This document shows positions 53,334-63,840 of a stretch of 64,000 nucleotides of DNA, piece by piece. Within the stretch, counting starts at the first letter, position 1, and each line of letters starts with the position of its first letter. Below the pieces are notes generated by a model, which saw only the letters and a list, made by a program, of their open reading frames with translations, ran no database searches and was not told the origin of the DNA. The translations under genes were made by a program, and so were the position numbers. The DNA is taken from the NCBI GenBank assembly GCA_017654935.2, contig CM065693.1:14846769-14910768 (forward strand), given 5' to 3'. Source of the stretch: Phymorhynchus buccinoides. Its lineage: Eukaryota > Mollusca > Gastropoda > Neogastropoda > Raphitomidae.

Positions 53334-55126
53334 TGTGACGTAAGTGTCCAGCGCGACCCCTCTTTCTTTATCTACACCCCCCCCCCCCCCTCTCCTTTTC
53401 TTTTCTCTGTCCGGCCGCCACGTTAATTGCCACCCACCATCTAAAGAATGCCGATTAAGGGATTGGTCCCTTTCAAGTTAGATTTGTCTCCCCGGTCAGC
53501 ACGTACCACCTACCGAGGTTATCTCCCTTCCCCCCCCCCCCCCCTTATCTACCGTCTCATCACGAGATAGTGATATCAAGAGTCGGTTCCCTTTGTAAGA
53601 CACCGCGCCCTTACCCATAACAAGAAAGTGACAACCACGGTTATCTCCCTTTGAAGATGGTTTTGCCGTTCCGAGCACGAGAAGGATTTGAATCCGGCAC
53701 GCGATAAGGATGTAATAGGCGCGTGATTGTTCGGTACATTTATAACAGCATCTTGTGACGTGTGGACTGTAATAAACCAATAGCAGGCTTTCATTGTTTG
53801 AAAGTGAAGGCTATAATTGGCGTAGTGAGAAAAAGTTTTTCACACAAGACGCTGAAACTGACTAGAGCAACACCTCTCCCAGCCAGAATAGCCCACCTAG
53901 TAAGTCTTATTGATGACTGGTGATTGAGACTGGTTGTTTGTTTGACTCTAGTTTTGATCTAGATCCTATGTTCAATGATGAATAAGGAGTAGATAGATAT
54001 GTTATAGAAAAGAAGTGGTAAACATTCTATTCTATTTATGTGCACTGATTATTTGTGTGTGTGTGTGTTTCTGACTTGAACACTTTTGGTACCAGAACCG
54101 GAGTTTATGCCTACTAACCCTTTTGTCTATTTTTAGTAGGAAACCTATGGGCCGCAATCTTGCACTATTTTTAGTAGGAAACCTATGGGCCGCAATCTTG
54201 CACTTTATGATACCATTCCTTTCCAGGTGTTGGATGGAGAGTGATGTTGTCTTGATCACCTTTTATGTTTTACTGATCTCAGTTTGTTAACTGAAATTCA
54301 GTTTATTTATTAACTACATGTAGTGCTATTGTACAAGGGAAGCCTTCTAGCCGGTTGGGATTCACTAATTCCCTGCCGACTGAAGCCCCTTGTCTCTAAG
54401 CCATAGAGATCTACATCCACCTTCTCCTGTGATTATCAGCAGGGCATCGTGGGCCGGAAGATCATCCCGGACTCCACCAAGCACCAAGACGGGATCGCCG
54501 CCAAGACGACCCGCACCCAGAATCCGCGAGGAGACCACGCCTGAACCGTGCCATCCCGCGAAGCCGTAATCGGAACGACTGGGAGCTACTCTCACCTGAC
54601 GAGCAAGCCCAGAACTTCAAACAGCTAAGTCCACCTGACTGCGCCAATCATTTGAACTTTCCTACGGACACTAAAGATAATTAGTAACCCTTCCGGCATG
54701 GGGCGAACCTTATAGAAAGACAAAAGTCTTGTGAATCCTTTCGGATTTCATTGGGTTTTTATCCATATTTTGTTTTGGCGCCATTGAGCTGCTTTATTAT
54801 TATTGTTGCATAATCTTATGCAGATTTTGGGAGTAAATAAAATACAAGTGTCAAATAATCCTGAACCCTTTGGTCAGACTGATGAGAGTGGGAGTCTTGT
54901 AATTTCATGTAAAACCCTACTTCTCTCTGTCTGCCATTTAGAGCAATTCAACCACTTGTATTTCTTACAACCATACGAGCCAGAACCCGGGCACAAATAT
55001 AAATTTATTAGATGAAAAGGGGCCGGGAAAGTTGCTCATCTCCCATACCCTAGAGAAGTGGGCTAAAGGCAAATTTTCTAAAGTCTTCCCTAGGGACTTA
55101 GCCTTTTAACCCATTACCTCGTCACA
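53334..55126. mobile_element. Probable solo LTR (~1.79 kb) inside the minisatellite
   Basis: Starts TGTGACGTAAG and ends ACCTCGTCACA, an inverted TGTGACG/CGTCACA terminus with TG...CA ends. Flanks are CATAT (53329-53333) and CAGAT (55127-55131), which differ at one base; excising the element and one flank rebuilds the minisatellite phrase CCAACAGATCATC. It has a TATA-like TTTATAA at about 53740, AATAAA signals at about 53771 and 54836, and no long open frame. A 39-base direct repeat (TTTTTAGTAGGAAACC) lies at 54130-54205. These are traits of a retrotransposon LTR, probably Gypsy-like (TGTGACG/CGTCACA start and end, by family knowledge). No internal coding region is present. Confidence 0.75.
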
Positions 55127-55832
55127 CAGATCATCAATTGCAATGACAAAAGGACCAGAAGTTCATCAATTGCAATGACAAAAGGACCAGAAGATCATCA
55201 ATTGCAATGACAAAAGGACCAGAAGATCAATTACAATGACAAAAGGACAAAAAGATCATCAATTGCAAGGACAAAAAGATCAATTGCAATGACAAAAGGA
55301 CAAAAAGATCAATTGCAATGACAAAAGGACCAGAAGATCATCAATTGCAATGACAAAAGGACCAGAAGATCAATTACAATGACAAAAGGACAAAAAGATC
55401 ATCAATTGCAAGGACAAAAAGATCAATTGCAATGACAAAAGGACAAAAAGATCAATTGCAATGACAAAAGGACCAGAAGATCATCAATTACAATGACAAA
55501 AGGACCAGAAGATCATCAATTGCAATGACAAAAGGACCAGAAGATCATCAATTGCAATGACAAAAGGACAAAAAGATCAATTGCAATGACAAAAGGACCA
55601 GAAGATCATCAATTACAATGACAAAAGGACCAGAAGATCATCAATTGCAATGACAAAAGGACCAGAAGATCATCAATTGCAATGACAAAAAGATCAATGG
55701 CAATGACAAAAGGACCAGAAGATCATCAATTACAATGACAAAAGGACCAGAAGATCATCAATTGCAATGACAAAAGGACCAGAAGATCATCAATTGCAAT
55801 GACAAAAGGACCAGAAGATCATCAACAGCGGC
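55127..55832. repeat. ~32-bp minisatellite, right block
   Basis: Same unit family as the left block, about 22 units with mixed GACCAGAAGATC and GACAAAAAGATC variants and some shortened units. It is the continuation of 52660-53328 across the LTR. Confidence 0.92.
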
Positions 55833-56302
55833 TTAAATGAAGAAGCAATGCCCAGAGCATCCAACAAAAATAGATTGAATTGGCCTATTTATTACAGGTG
55901 AGACTCGAAGATTTATAAAAAATAATATAGGCTTTATTAAGGTTAAGACAAGGGTGTTTAAAACGATCTAACCTGCAAATCATGTAGATCTTCCATTACA
56001 AGTAAATCTTGATAATTATAACTAGATCCCGATTATTCAACATTAATGGCGCGTGTCTTAAATTTTAAAACGCAAGCAAGATAAGTAATTAAGACAAATA
56101 CTGACCAGTATATCATTAAAGAAAAATTCGTTTTTCCCTCTTTTTCTTAACAACGGGAATGCAGTAACTTTCAAAGGTCGAAAGATTATATTTTAAGAAA
56201 GGAACCGTACGGTAATGCCACAGTATGAAGGTTTTCAACTGTTCTTTAAAAGCTGAATTCATTGGATTTATTCTTACCATATTGAACTTTTTTTCTTTCC
56301 AG

Positions 56303-56525
56303 AAGTTGTCAACCCAGAGACGAAACAATCATCAGCGACAACTCGCAAGCATTGTGAAAAATCAAGAACGGTAGCGACGACCCAGTGGTTAGAGGACCAT
56401 CATGATCAACGACGACGACAAATCGACCAGCAGGGACAACGACGGAGTGATGATGGAAGGATGATCTTCAGTATTAGCAGCTCATCTCCAACAACGATCG
56501 AAATGCTGTGGACAAGTCGTCAGAG
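56303..56525 (+). other. Exon-like segment (candidate)
   Basis: Strong acceptor TTTTTTTCTTTCCAG and donor GTCAGAG|GTGGGT. One frame is open over all 223 bases (VVNPETKQSSATTRKHCEK, then a Gln/Arg-rich and a Ser-rich part), but another splice from 52323-52522 would not rejoin a coding frame. GACGACGACAA-type motifs recur in the later candidates at 57173 and 59038. Either coding or part of a non-coding transcript. Confidence 0.3.
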
Positions 56526-56560
56526 GTGGGTTAGGTTTGCAAGATCTAACATCTTTTAGT

Positions 56561-56813
56561 TTAACCCTTTCGCCGCCAGCCATTTTCAGCCAAAAAGTAC
56601 AATTAAACTTAACCTGGGTAGAGAAAGAAAAAACAATCTGCAATATTGCGAGGTGTGACATGTACTATAACTGTTAACATTAAGCTTATCCTTATCTCCC
56701 AAAATTAAGAAAATAGGGTCTTAAGATAATAGGCCCTGATTTGATGCTTTTTAGTAACATAGGTGTTAAACCATTGTGGTGCAAAAATGCGGCATTGGCT
56801 GCGAAAGGGTTAA
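56561..56813 (-). mobile_element. TTAA-type MITE (family 1)
   Basis: TTAACCCTTTCGCCGCCAGC to GGCTGCGAAAGGGTTAA with TTAA both sides, interior inverted relative to the Ig gene copies. Confidence 0.85.
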
Positions 56814-57172
56814 TATAAGCATTTTTTCTGATGTTAATTGAGGTCAAGATTGCACAGATTTTTTGTTGGTCAATGATTCAGACAAGTTGCTCGTTTTTAT
56901 TGGAAGTGTGTGATGGTTCGCTGTGTTTGTACGGTTTTGCTTAAAAAAGAACTATTTCATAGAAAATATCTTTGGTTGGGAAACTAATTAAAGCAGTGAA
57001 ATGAATAAACGGAAGGAACTTCTCGTAAATTCACTCCATTTTTTACCAAAGTTATTTATGGCACCGATTCGCCTGCAAAGTGAAAGTAGTTGCCACAACA
57101 ATACAGACCCAAGTTCATTCTTAACTTAATTAAAGCAGATTTTAACACGAACAACTTGATGTGTTTTCGAAG

Positions 57173-57292
57173 GACACTTCGAAGATACAGCGATCCGGTG
57201 CATCACCAGTGACGACATTGAATAACGTGATGAAGCGGCGAGTCCATCATTGTCCTCTCGATCATCAGGAACGCGATCAGCTGAGATTACAG
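57173..57292 (+). other. Exon-like segment (candidate)
   Basis: Acceptor GTGTTTTCGAAG (weak) and donor ATTACAG|GTAGGTCC (strong). Content is CGAT/GATC-rich (CACTTCGAAGATACAGCG). It meets a stop in the frame that would follow 56303-56525. Listed only as a possible exon of a non-coding transcript. Confidence 0.22.
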
Positions 57293-57562
57293 GTAGGTCC
57301 TAAGTAAGTCCGAAGACCCATTTATATTCTGTTCTCAATATTCACCAAGGAGCGCTTCTGCCCAATTGGTGAAGAAACCCACCTTTATCAATAAACCAAG
57401 AAGAAATCTAAGCGAGGGAAGCCAGCAAGAGAATGGTCAAGCAAAACAAAGGAGGGTTATTTTTTTCTGTGATGCATATCGGGCGATTTTGACCACAACA
57501 GTCGGATAGCAGAGGGGCAGCTGATTTTCTGGGCTAGAATTCTTTTATTGTGGAAATACCTT

Positions 57563-58440
57563 TCACAGGTTACTCCTATTCGGTCGGAAGGATTTGAGGA
57601 CTAGTCCCTTTAGCTGCAACACTATGAATTGGTTCGTGTGTATTATGATTGGGTAGTAGAGGGATGACAGCAAGAAATGAGGGGTAGCTGGAGAGTAGTG
57701 GGGCAAAGGCAAAGGTGGAAGCATGGGTGAAAGGTGAGGGGAAGTGTTGGGGGAAGAGGGGGAGGGGAACAATGATTGTTACTGGCGGGTGTTGAAGCCG
57801 CCATGTACCGTAGTTCCCAAGCAGGCTATCAAGGTGGACTCTTTGTATATCCTGTGTACCGCTGAGGATGTTTGCCAAACTGAATGAGCAACTTAGGACG
57901 CAGATTGGTGATGAGTTCCTCCCTCTCTCTCTCTCACTACGCCCAACTAAGAAAATCACGCGATAAGCACCTGCCGGTTTGACTGCCCCCTGGCGGTCAA
58001 ATCCGCGTCATAAGTTGACCATTTTGTACAAAACTCTGGTTGTGGTTCTGATTGTTAAGTGGGCAGATACAGGAGTAGGGTATCACAGTTGTATACTTAT
58101 CAGGTGTTCGGAAAATCTTTCATTCAGGGTACGGTAGGTTTCACCAATGTATCTTGTTGCATAGTGAACACTGCAAAGCGTACACCAGGTTGGAAGATGG
58201 ACAGTTGAAGTGGGATCGGACGGTGAAGCTTCCGGATGGTTCATTGATGGATGTTTGGTTACTGATGAAGGGGCATGTTTTATGCTTTGGTTTGTTGTTA
58301 GGGAAGTTCCCAGATGATTGATTACTGGTTTCCCTGATCTTTGCTTGAACCAGATGGTTCCTTAGATTTCTATCCCTTCTGAAAGCAACAATAGGGAGTT
58401 TCGGTAAGACTTATTTCAAGCAGGGATCTTGTTGAAGGAA
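57563..58440 (-). pseudogene. Penelope-like element 3' relic with GIY-YIG nuclease
   Basis: On the minus strand, from about 58400, there is VAFRRDRNLRNHLVQAKI, then KHKTCPFISNQTSI, SGSFTVRSHFNCPSSNLVYA and LQCSLC in one frame. After a one- or two-base shift comes YIGETYRTLNERFSEHL, followed by a stop. The pair V-Y-A...Y-I-G with the downstream Arg and Glu-His corresponds to a GIY-YIG nuclease core, and the preceding C-P-F-I...S-S-N-L-V-Y block is typical of the linker in Penelope-like elements. Beyond the stop, an open frame (57576-57959) with a Pro/Leu-rich tail ending at 57563-57590 (SFRPNRSNL) may be the C-terminus. Several shifts make it non-functional. The reverse transcriptase is not in view. 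Confidence 0.6.
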
Positions 58441-58449
58441 GTGGAAGTT

Positions 58450-58516
58450 TTTAAAGAACAAAAGGCCTTTGGATAATAGACCCGGATTACATGCCTTTTA
58501 ATAACATGAGTGTTCT
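58450..58516 (-). mobile_element. Fragment of TTAA-type MITE (family 1)
   Basis: CCTTTGGATAATAGACCCGG and GATTACATGCC..., CATGAGTGTT match the family interior; both ends are missing. Confidence 0.6.
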
Positions 58517-58748
58517 TGCAATTACTATGTCTGTGAAATACAGAAAAAAGTGTTATTTGAAGTTTACATACATTTTAAAGACAGATATCCGGCAAAGATG
58601 CAGTTTAATCCCCTCCATTTTCTCGATTCTGTCAATTTTGTTTTTCAGTCTTGCCTTACTGCAGATTGAGCACATGAACCTCCATCATTATCTATATTGA
58701 ATGTTAATTTTCATCCTTTTAAACAATCAAAAATATGCATTTGCTAAT

Positions 58749-58872
58749 ACAGTGGGCCCTTATAAGACCTCCCATTATAAGACTCCCTCGGGCCTCCCAC
58801 ATAAGACCTACTTCTCTGAGACATGCCCTTTGTAAGCATTACAATTACCTCTCTTATAAGACCCTAAGACTC
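58749..58872. mobile_element. pogo/Tigger-like MITE fragment
   Basis: TACAGTGGGCCCTTATAAGA followed by repeated TTATAAGAC motifs; the right terminus is lost. Confidence 0.55.
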
Positions 58873-59037
58873 TATATGGCAACTAATCTGAAGTTTGCAT
58901 TGTCCATTGAGCTTAGATAAGTTAGTTTTCTTTTTCTTTTGCAGTATGGAGGTTTCTTTAATAAACGAAAACTGTGCCAATTGAATCGTTCTTCTAAAGC
59001 CAAGTGTAGAAATTAATAAGATTTTGTATGTTTTCAG

Positions 59038-59345
59038 ATAATAACAACCCAGCCACCTGAGCAACGACGACGACGACGACAGCTACGTAGAGGATTGAAC
59101 GAGCCAAAGGAACATTTTTAACAACGACGTAGAAAACGCAACCGACGATGTGGACGATTCGGATACTACAAACATCGGTAATGACGACGACGGTGGTGGT
59201 AGTGATGGCTGAATGACTTGCTATCAACCACAAGAACAATTCAACGCAAAGGAGATCAATTTTGTCAACTGCAGCAGCACCAACAGCTACCATGCGACGG
59301 CGACGACTTCGACTAAGACGATTCATGCGAGATAACCGAACAGAT
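59038..59345 (+). other. Exon-like segment (candidate), CGA-rich
   Basis: Acceptor TTTTGTATGTTTTCAG, then ATAATAACAACCCAGCC and (CGA)n-rich sequence (AACGACGACGACGACGAC). No long open frame. Similar composition to the candidates at 52323, 56303 and 57173 suggests one multi-exon transcript. Possibly its 3' terminal exon. Confidence 0.25.
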
Positions 59346-59553
59346 GAACACCCACCCCCACCCCCAACCCCACCTCCACCCCCCTAACACACGCATACAC
59401 CTCATTGTGTTGTGTTATTTTTTTAATGCATGTTGACTTACTTTGCATCGGAGGTGTTTTGGTGTTGTGTTGTGATTGTATTGATATATCTTTGTCATTT
59501 GACTTGCCTTTTTTGTTAGGAGGCTTTGTTTGGTGTTTTCTTGTTTTATAATC

Positions 59554-59689
59554 CAGGGTCTGTATTCACATTGAGATCTTATTGAGTCAATCATCGTGAT
59601 ATCTTAGAAGTCCTTCTAAAGATATAGGACTTTAGAAGGACTTCTAAGATATGATGTCTCATACTATCTGAATGTGAATACAGGCCCTG
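59554..59689. mobile_element. Palindromic MITE, family C (short)
   Basis: CAGGGTCTGTATTCACATTG to ATGTGAATACAGGCCCTG. The centre is a perfect palindrome around TCTTAGAAGTCCTTCTAAAG and its inverse. Confidence 0.8.
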
Positions 59690-59829
59690 TTCTTCCTATC
59701 ATATTATGCATAGAGTGTGTATTGACATTTTATATTGAAAAGAACAAAGATGATTCTTGCTTAACTCCACGGGCCTGCCTGACCATTAAGTCCCCTAACT
59801 GCAGACTAACCGCATGTGTAATATCTATC

Positions 59830-60975
59830 GCACGTTATTGACACTTCTAAGTGAGTTTATGAGTGTGTGTGCACGCGTGCGTGCTTGTTTGTTGTGTTTT
59901 TTTAGACTTAAAGCGTTTTGGAATGACGTGATGTAATTTGCTATAGAACACCTCATTGACATAAGTGAGTTTATGAGTGTGCACGCGCGTGCGTGCATGC
60001 GTGTGCTTTTTTCCTTCTTTTTTTTAAGACTTAAGCGTTTTGGAATGACGTGACTCAATGTGTTATATAACACCTTCCCTATTGCACGTTAGTGACATAA
60101 GTGAGTTTATGTGTGTGCGCGCGTGTGCATGCATGTGCTTGTTTTTGTGTGTGTGTGTTTTTTTATAAAAAAAGAAGACTTAGAGCGTTTTGTAATGATG
60201 TGATGCAATGTGCTATAGGACACCTTCCCTATCGCACGTTATTGACAAGTGAATTTATGAGTGCGTGTGTGCACGCGCGTGCATGCGTGTGCTTGTTTTT
60301 GTGTGTGTTTTTTTAAGACAAAGCGATTTGGAATGATGTGATGTAATATGCTATAGAACACCTTCACTATCACATGTTACTGACATAAGTGAGTTTGAGT
60401 GTGTGTGCGCGCGCGTGCATGCTTGTCGTGTTGTGCTTGTTTTTGTGGGTTTTTTTTTTTAAGACTTAAAGGGTTTTGGAATGACGTGATGTAATGTGCT
60501 ATAGAACACCTTCCCTATCGCACGTTATTGACATAAGTGAGTTTATGAATGTGTGTGCGCACGTGCGTGCATATGTGTGCTTGTTTTGTGTTTTTGTGTT
60601 GGGTTTTTTTAAGACTTAAAGGGTTTTGGAATGACGTGATGTAATGTGCTATAGAACACCTTCCCTATCGCACGTTATTGACATAAGTGAGTTTATGAAT
60701 GTGTGTGCGCACGCGCGTGTATGCATGTGCTTGTTTTTGTGTGTGTGTTTTTTTGTTGTGTTTTTTAAGACTTGAAGCGTTTTGGAATTACGTGATGTAA
60801 TGTGCTATAGAACACCTTCCCTATCGCACGTTATTGACATAAGTGAGTTTATGAATGTGTGTGCGCACGCGCGTGTATGCATGTGCTTGTTTTTGTGTGT
60901 GTGTGTTTTTTTGTTTTGTTTTTAAAGACTTGAAGCGTTTTGGAATGACGTGATGTAATGTGCTATAAAACACTT
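59830..60975. repeat. ~110-155-bp satellite-like array, about eight units
   Basis: Unit: CACGTTATTGACATAAGTGA, GTTTATGAATGTGTGTG, CGCACGCGCGTG, a T-rich stretch, then GCGTTTTGGAATGACGTGAT and GCTATAGAACACCTTC. Starts near 59849, 59961, 60099, 60248, 60386, 60536, 60687 and 60840. The last units are the most alike, and the left ones are shorter and more diverged. Confidence 0.9.
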
Positions 60976-60979
60976 AATA

Positions 60980-61945
60980 TCCATTTATATACCGATCTCC
61001 AAGTAGTGCCACAGAGGCCTGCCAGATGTGAGATATAAAACAATATCCAGAGATATCATTTGCATATATTAACCCATAAGCTTAGTGTAAATTCGCGTGT
61101 AAGAATACACCGTTGCTATTAGAAACTTGACGTCAGTTATATATCTCTCGGCTTGCAACGCGAGCTGTTCCTACCACACCCAGAATTTGACAAGCTGTGC
61201 AGTGTTACCCTTAGGATTCATTCAGCGCTGACGACAACATGTAATGCTAGTACACAACGAAGACTCATGGCTCGAATGAATCAACAGTAGCAGATGTCGC
61301 ATATATACACAAACCATTCTGTGCGTGCCACTTGAAACGTCTAGCCGTGGATCTAGGCCTAGGCTACTCAACTCCATGACCGTGTCGATATTAGTAGATG
61401 ATTCGAGCTATACAATTTTGGCACAGGGAGAGTTCATGTTGACAATGTAGACGCAGTACTGTCTCAAAACAGCTCGAATTCATCTTCAGTCCGGAAATAA
61501 AAATGAGCCCAATGAACCTGTGCGAAGGGCTACCGCACCTTCGTTAAAAAGAAGAAAAAAAAGAAGAAGCGTGATTTCGGGGCCTGTGATCGTTCTTGTC
61601 AAAGCTGACTCCTCGCTTTTTCACGGTGTGTTGAAATTGACTCGCTCTCGTTAAGTGTGTAGCCTACGTTTTATTGTTGGTGTTTACAGGTTAAAATAAC
61701 AGCAATTGTCGTTAGTGTTTCAGTTCGTTGCTTCTGTTTGTGTTTGTTTTGTTACCACATCTTATGAAGTACATTTGAGTTAACATTTTCTATTTTGTTG
61801 AACTATATTCTTTGCACAAGAATGCGTGTTACAGTGTGTGTGTGTGCTGCGACAACTGGTGTGAAAAATGGATGCGTTTTCATTTCGCTGCAGATCTCAG
61901 CCTGTTTCTTTTTTCTTGCTTTTCTGTTGATACACATCAGTATAT
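60980..61945. other. No gene seen
   Basis: Unique sequence. No exon or repeat that I can support. Confidence 0.5.
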
Positions 61946-61949
61946 ATCC

Positions 61950-62095
61950 GTTATTATGATTTGGGAGTTAGATATTGCTTTTATCCTATCTCTCGAGCCT
62001 TGTTGTTTATCACACTCAGTCTCCGACTTCGTGTGATAAACAGCAAGCCTCTCGAGATAGGATAAAAGCAATATCTAACTCCCAAATCATAATAA
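61950..62095. mobile_element. Long hairpin (palindromic MITE, family D)
   Basis: GTTATTATGATTTGGGAGTT, ATATTGCTTTTATCCTATC, TCGAGCCTTG and TTTATCACAC at the left are mirrored almost perfectly at the right, ending CAAATCATAATAAC. The loop is about 15 bases (CAGTCTCCGACTTC). Single copy in view. Confidence 0.8.
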
Positions 62096-62099
62096 CTGA

Positions 62100-62620
62100 T
62101 AATATAACTTTTATATTCCCTCGATTAAATCCATACTGCTTTTCCAGGCCATCCTTTCTTTTATCTACACTACAGGTGGGGATCATTGTGAACTCACTCA
62201 CTACCTCTGTTACCATACTTAACACTTCCCACCTTCCACCTTTTCACCTTCCAGGTGAGAAGTAAGAAAGTTGGCTTCATTCTTTCCAAGGCTTGTAGGC
62301 TGCGAAGTTATAACTCTTTGTGACATTTAGGCTTTTTGTTTGAACCTATTGTGGGGATTACTGCTATTATCTCATGCATTAGCAGTTTGATATACTGGAA
62401 ACACGATTGTTGCCATGTGCAAAGAGACAATTCGATGATGTAGAGAACGTAGATAAGGCCACTTACTGTATTATATTAATGCTTTAAATTTTGGATCATA
62501 GCTGTGCTTTTTGTGTATTTGTGTGTATCGATAAGACTTTCTCTGCGTCACATTGTGTCTGCGTTGTTTTGTTCTTAACTTTCCTTAAATATTTTTGAGT
62601 TGCCAAGACTTTCCCTAGTT
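62100..62620. other. No gene seen
   Basis: Unique sequence with a pyrimidine-rich stretch (CTTCCCACCTTCCACC) near 62222. Confidence 0.5.
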
Positions 62621-62621
62621 A

Positions 62622-63598
62622 ATGTTTTTAGTCCGTCACCAAGACGGACTATTGCGATGGGCTGGTTTGTATTTTTTTTTTTTTTTTTTTTTCTTTTCTT
62701 TTCTGTCTGTCCCAAGGATATCTCCCGAACCGCTTGACCGAATCGCGTCAAAGTTTGTGTGAAGGTGTGCCTCCTTAATAGGAAGAGATCGGCGCAAACC
62801 ATTTTGCCGTCTTGACCTTGACGTACGACCTTGAAAACCGAAAATCTATGTTTAGCCATATCTCGGGCACCGATCAACATAGGATGTTGAAACTTGGTAT
62901 GAAGGTGGTTTGGCTTATGCCCGTTCTGATGATGGCATACCGATCAAGGTCAAGGTCAAGGTCAAAAAGATCGCAGGAGCCTGAAAATCGGAGGGTCATT
63001 TTTTTCTCCTTCTGTCTGTCCCAAGGATATCTTTCGAACGGGTTGACAGAATCACGTCACATTGTGTGTGCTGGTGTGTCACCATGAGAGGAAGGCATCC
63101 GCGCAAACCATATTGCCGTCTTGACCTTGACCTTGGCGTACGACCTTGAAAACTGAAAATCTTTCAGGGGCCATAACTCCCACACCGTTAGTGTTAGTCT
63201 TCAAATTTGGCATGAAGGTACTTTGGCTTATGCCCGTTCTGATGGTGGCGATCCATAGGCCTTGAAAGTGGTAGGGGTCTACACATTGGGTTTTAAGCCA
63301 TATTTTCCACATTGGTACTTGACAGAAGCGCTTCAGATTGTGTGTGGTACTGTATACCCTAGAGAAGAAAACATCCGAGCATAAATTATCACCATGCTGA
63401 CCTTGACCTTGAAGTGTGACCTTGAAAACCGAAATTTCCTTCTTTGCGCTATATGTTTCTTCTTCAAGCTGTATCTCGTGAACTAGAAGACAGAATCCCT
63501 TCCAATTTTGTGTCAGGATGTGACACTCTACGGGGTGTCGCAAGTGCGTGGCATTGCTGGTGACGGACATGTCTGCCGCTAGGCGCCGCCCTTGTTTT
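62622..63598 (+). repeat. Dispersed ~1-kb repeat (complete-looking copy)
   Basis: Starts TTAGTCCGTCACCAAGACGG and ends GGTGACGGACATGTCTGCC; the ends pair as GTCCGTCACCA/TGGTGACGGAC. The interior has at least three imperfect repeats of GACCTTGACC...GTACGACCTTGAAAAC and two of TCTGTCCCAAGGATATC. An inverted, interrupted copy is at 42935-43685. A 177-codon open frame on the minus strand (63079-63612) falls within it and shares residues with the 43.0 kb frame. It may be coincidental, or a decayed element gene. Confidence 0.75.
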
Positions 63599-63764
63599 TG
63601 TTTTATGTTCAACCTTTCCTAAAACGTTTTGTTTTTACACTTGTGTGCTTGGTTTTGTGTTGTTTTTTAGTTTACAAGATTCCCTGCGTCAGATATTTTA
63701 TTTTTCTTTGCCTTTCATTTACATTTTTTTCATGTTACCTTGCTTGTCCTCTTGTGTACACGCA

Positions 63765-63840
63765 CACACACACGCACACACACACACATACACATACATA
63801 CACACACATATACACACATACACATACACATACATCAGTG
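63765..63840. repeat. (CA)n microsatellite
   Basis: CA and CATA repeats. The remaining sequence to 64000 holds no feature and ends in a poly-C run. Confidence 0.9.

Noticed and set aside
53680..53705. tRNA-like B box (GGATTTGAATCCGG) in the LTR
   Set aside because: One mismatch to the consensus, no A box at the right distance and no cloverleaf.
52660..55832. CRISPR-like array
   Set aside because: The 32-bp units are directly adjacent without unique spacers and the genome is eukaryotic; it is a minisatellite.
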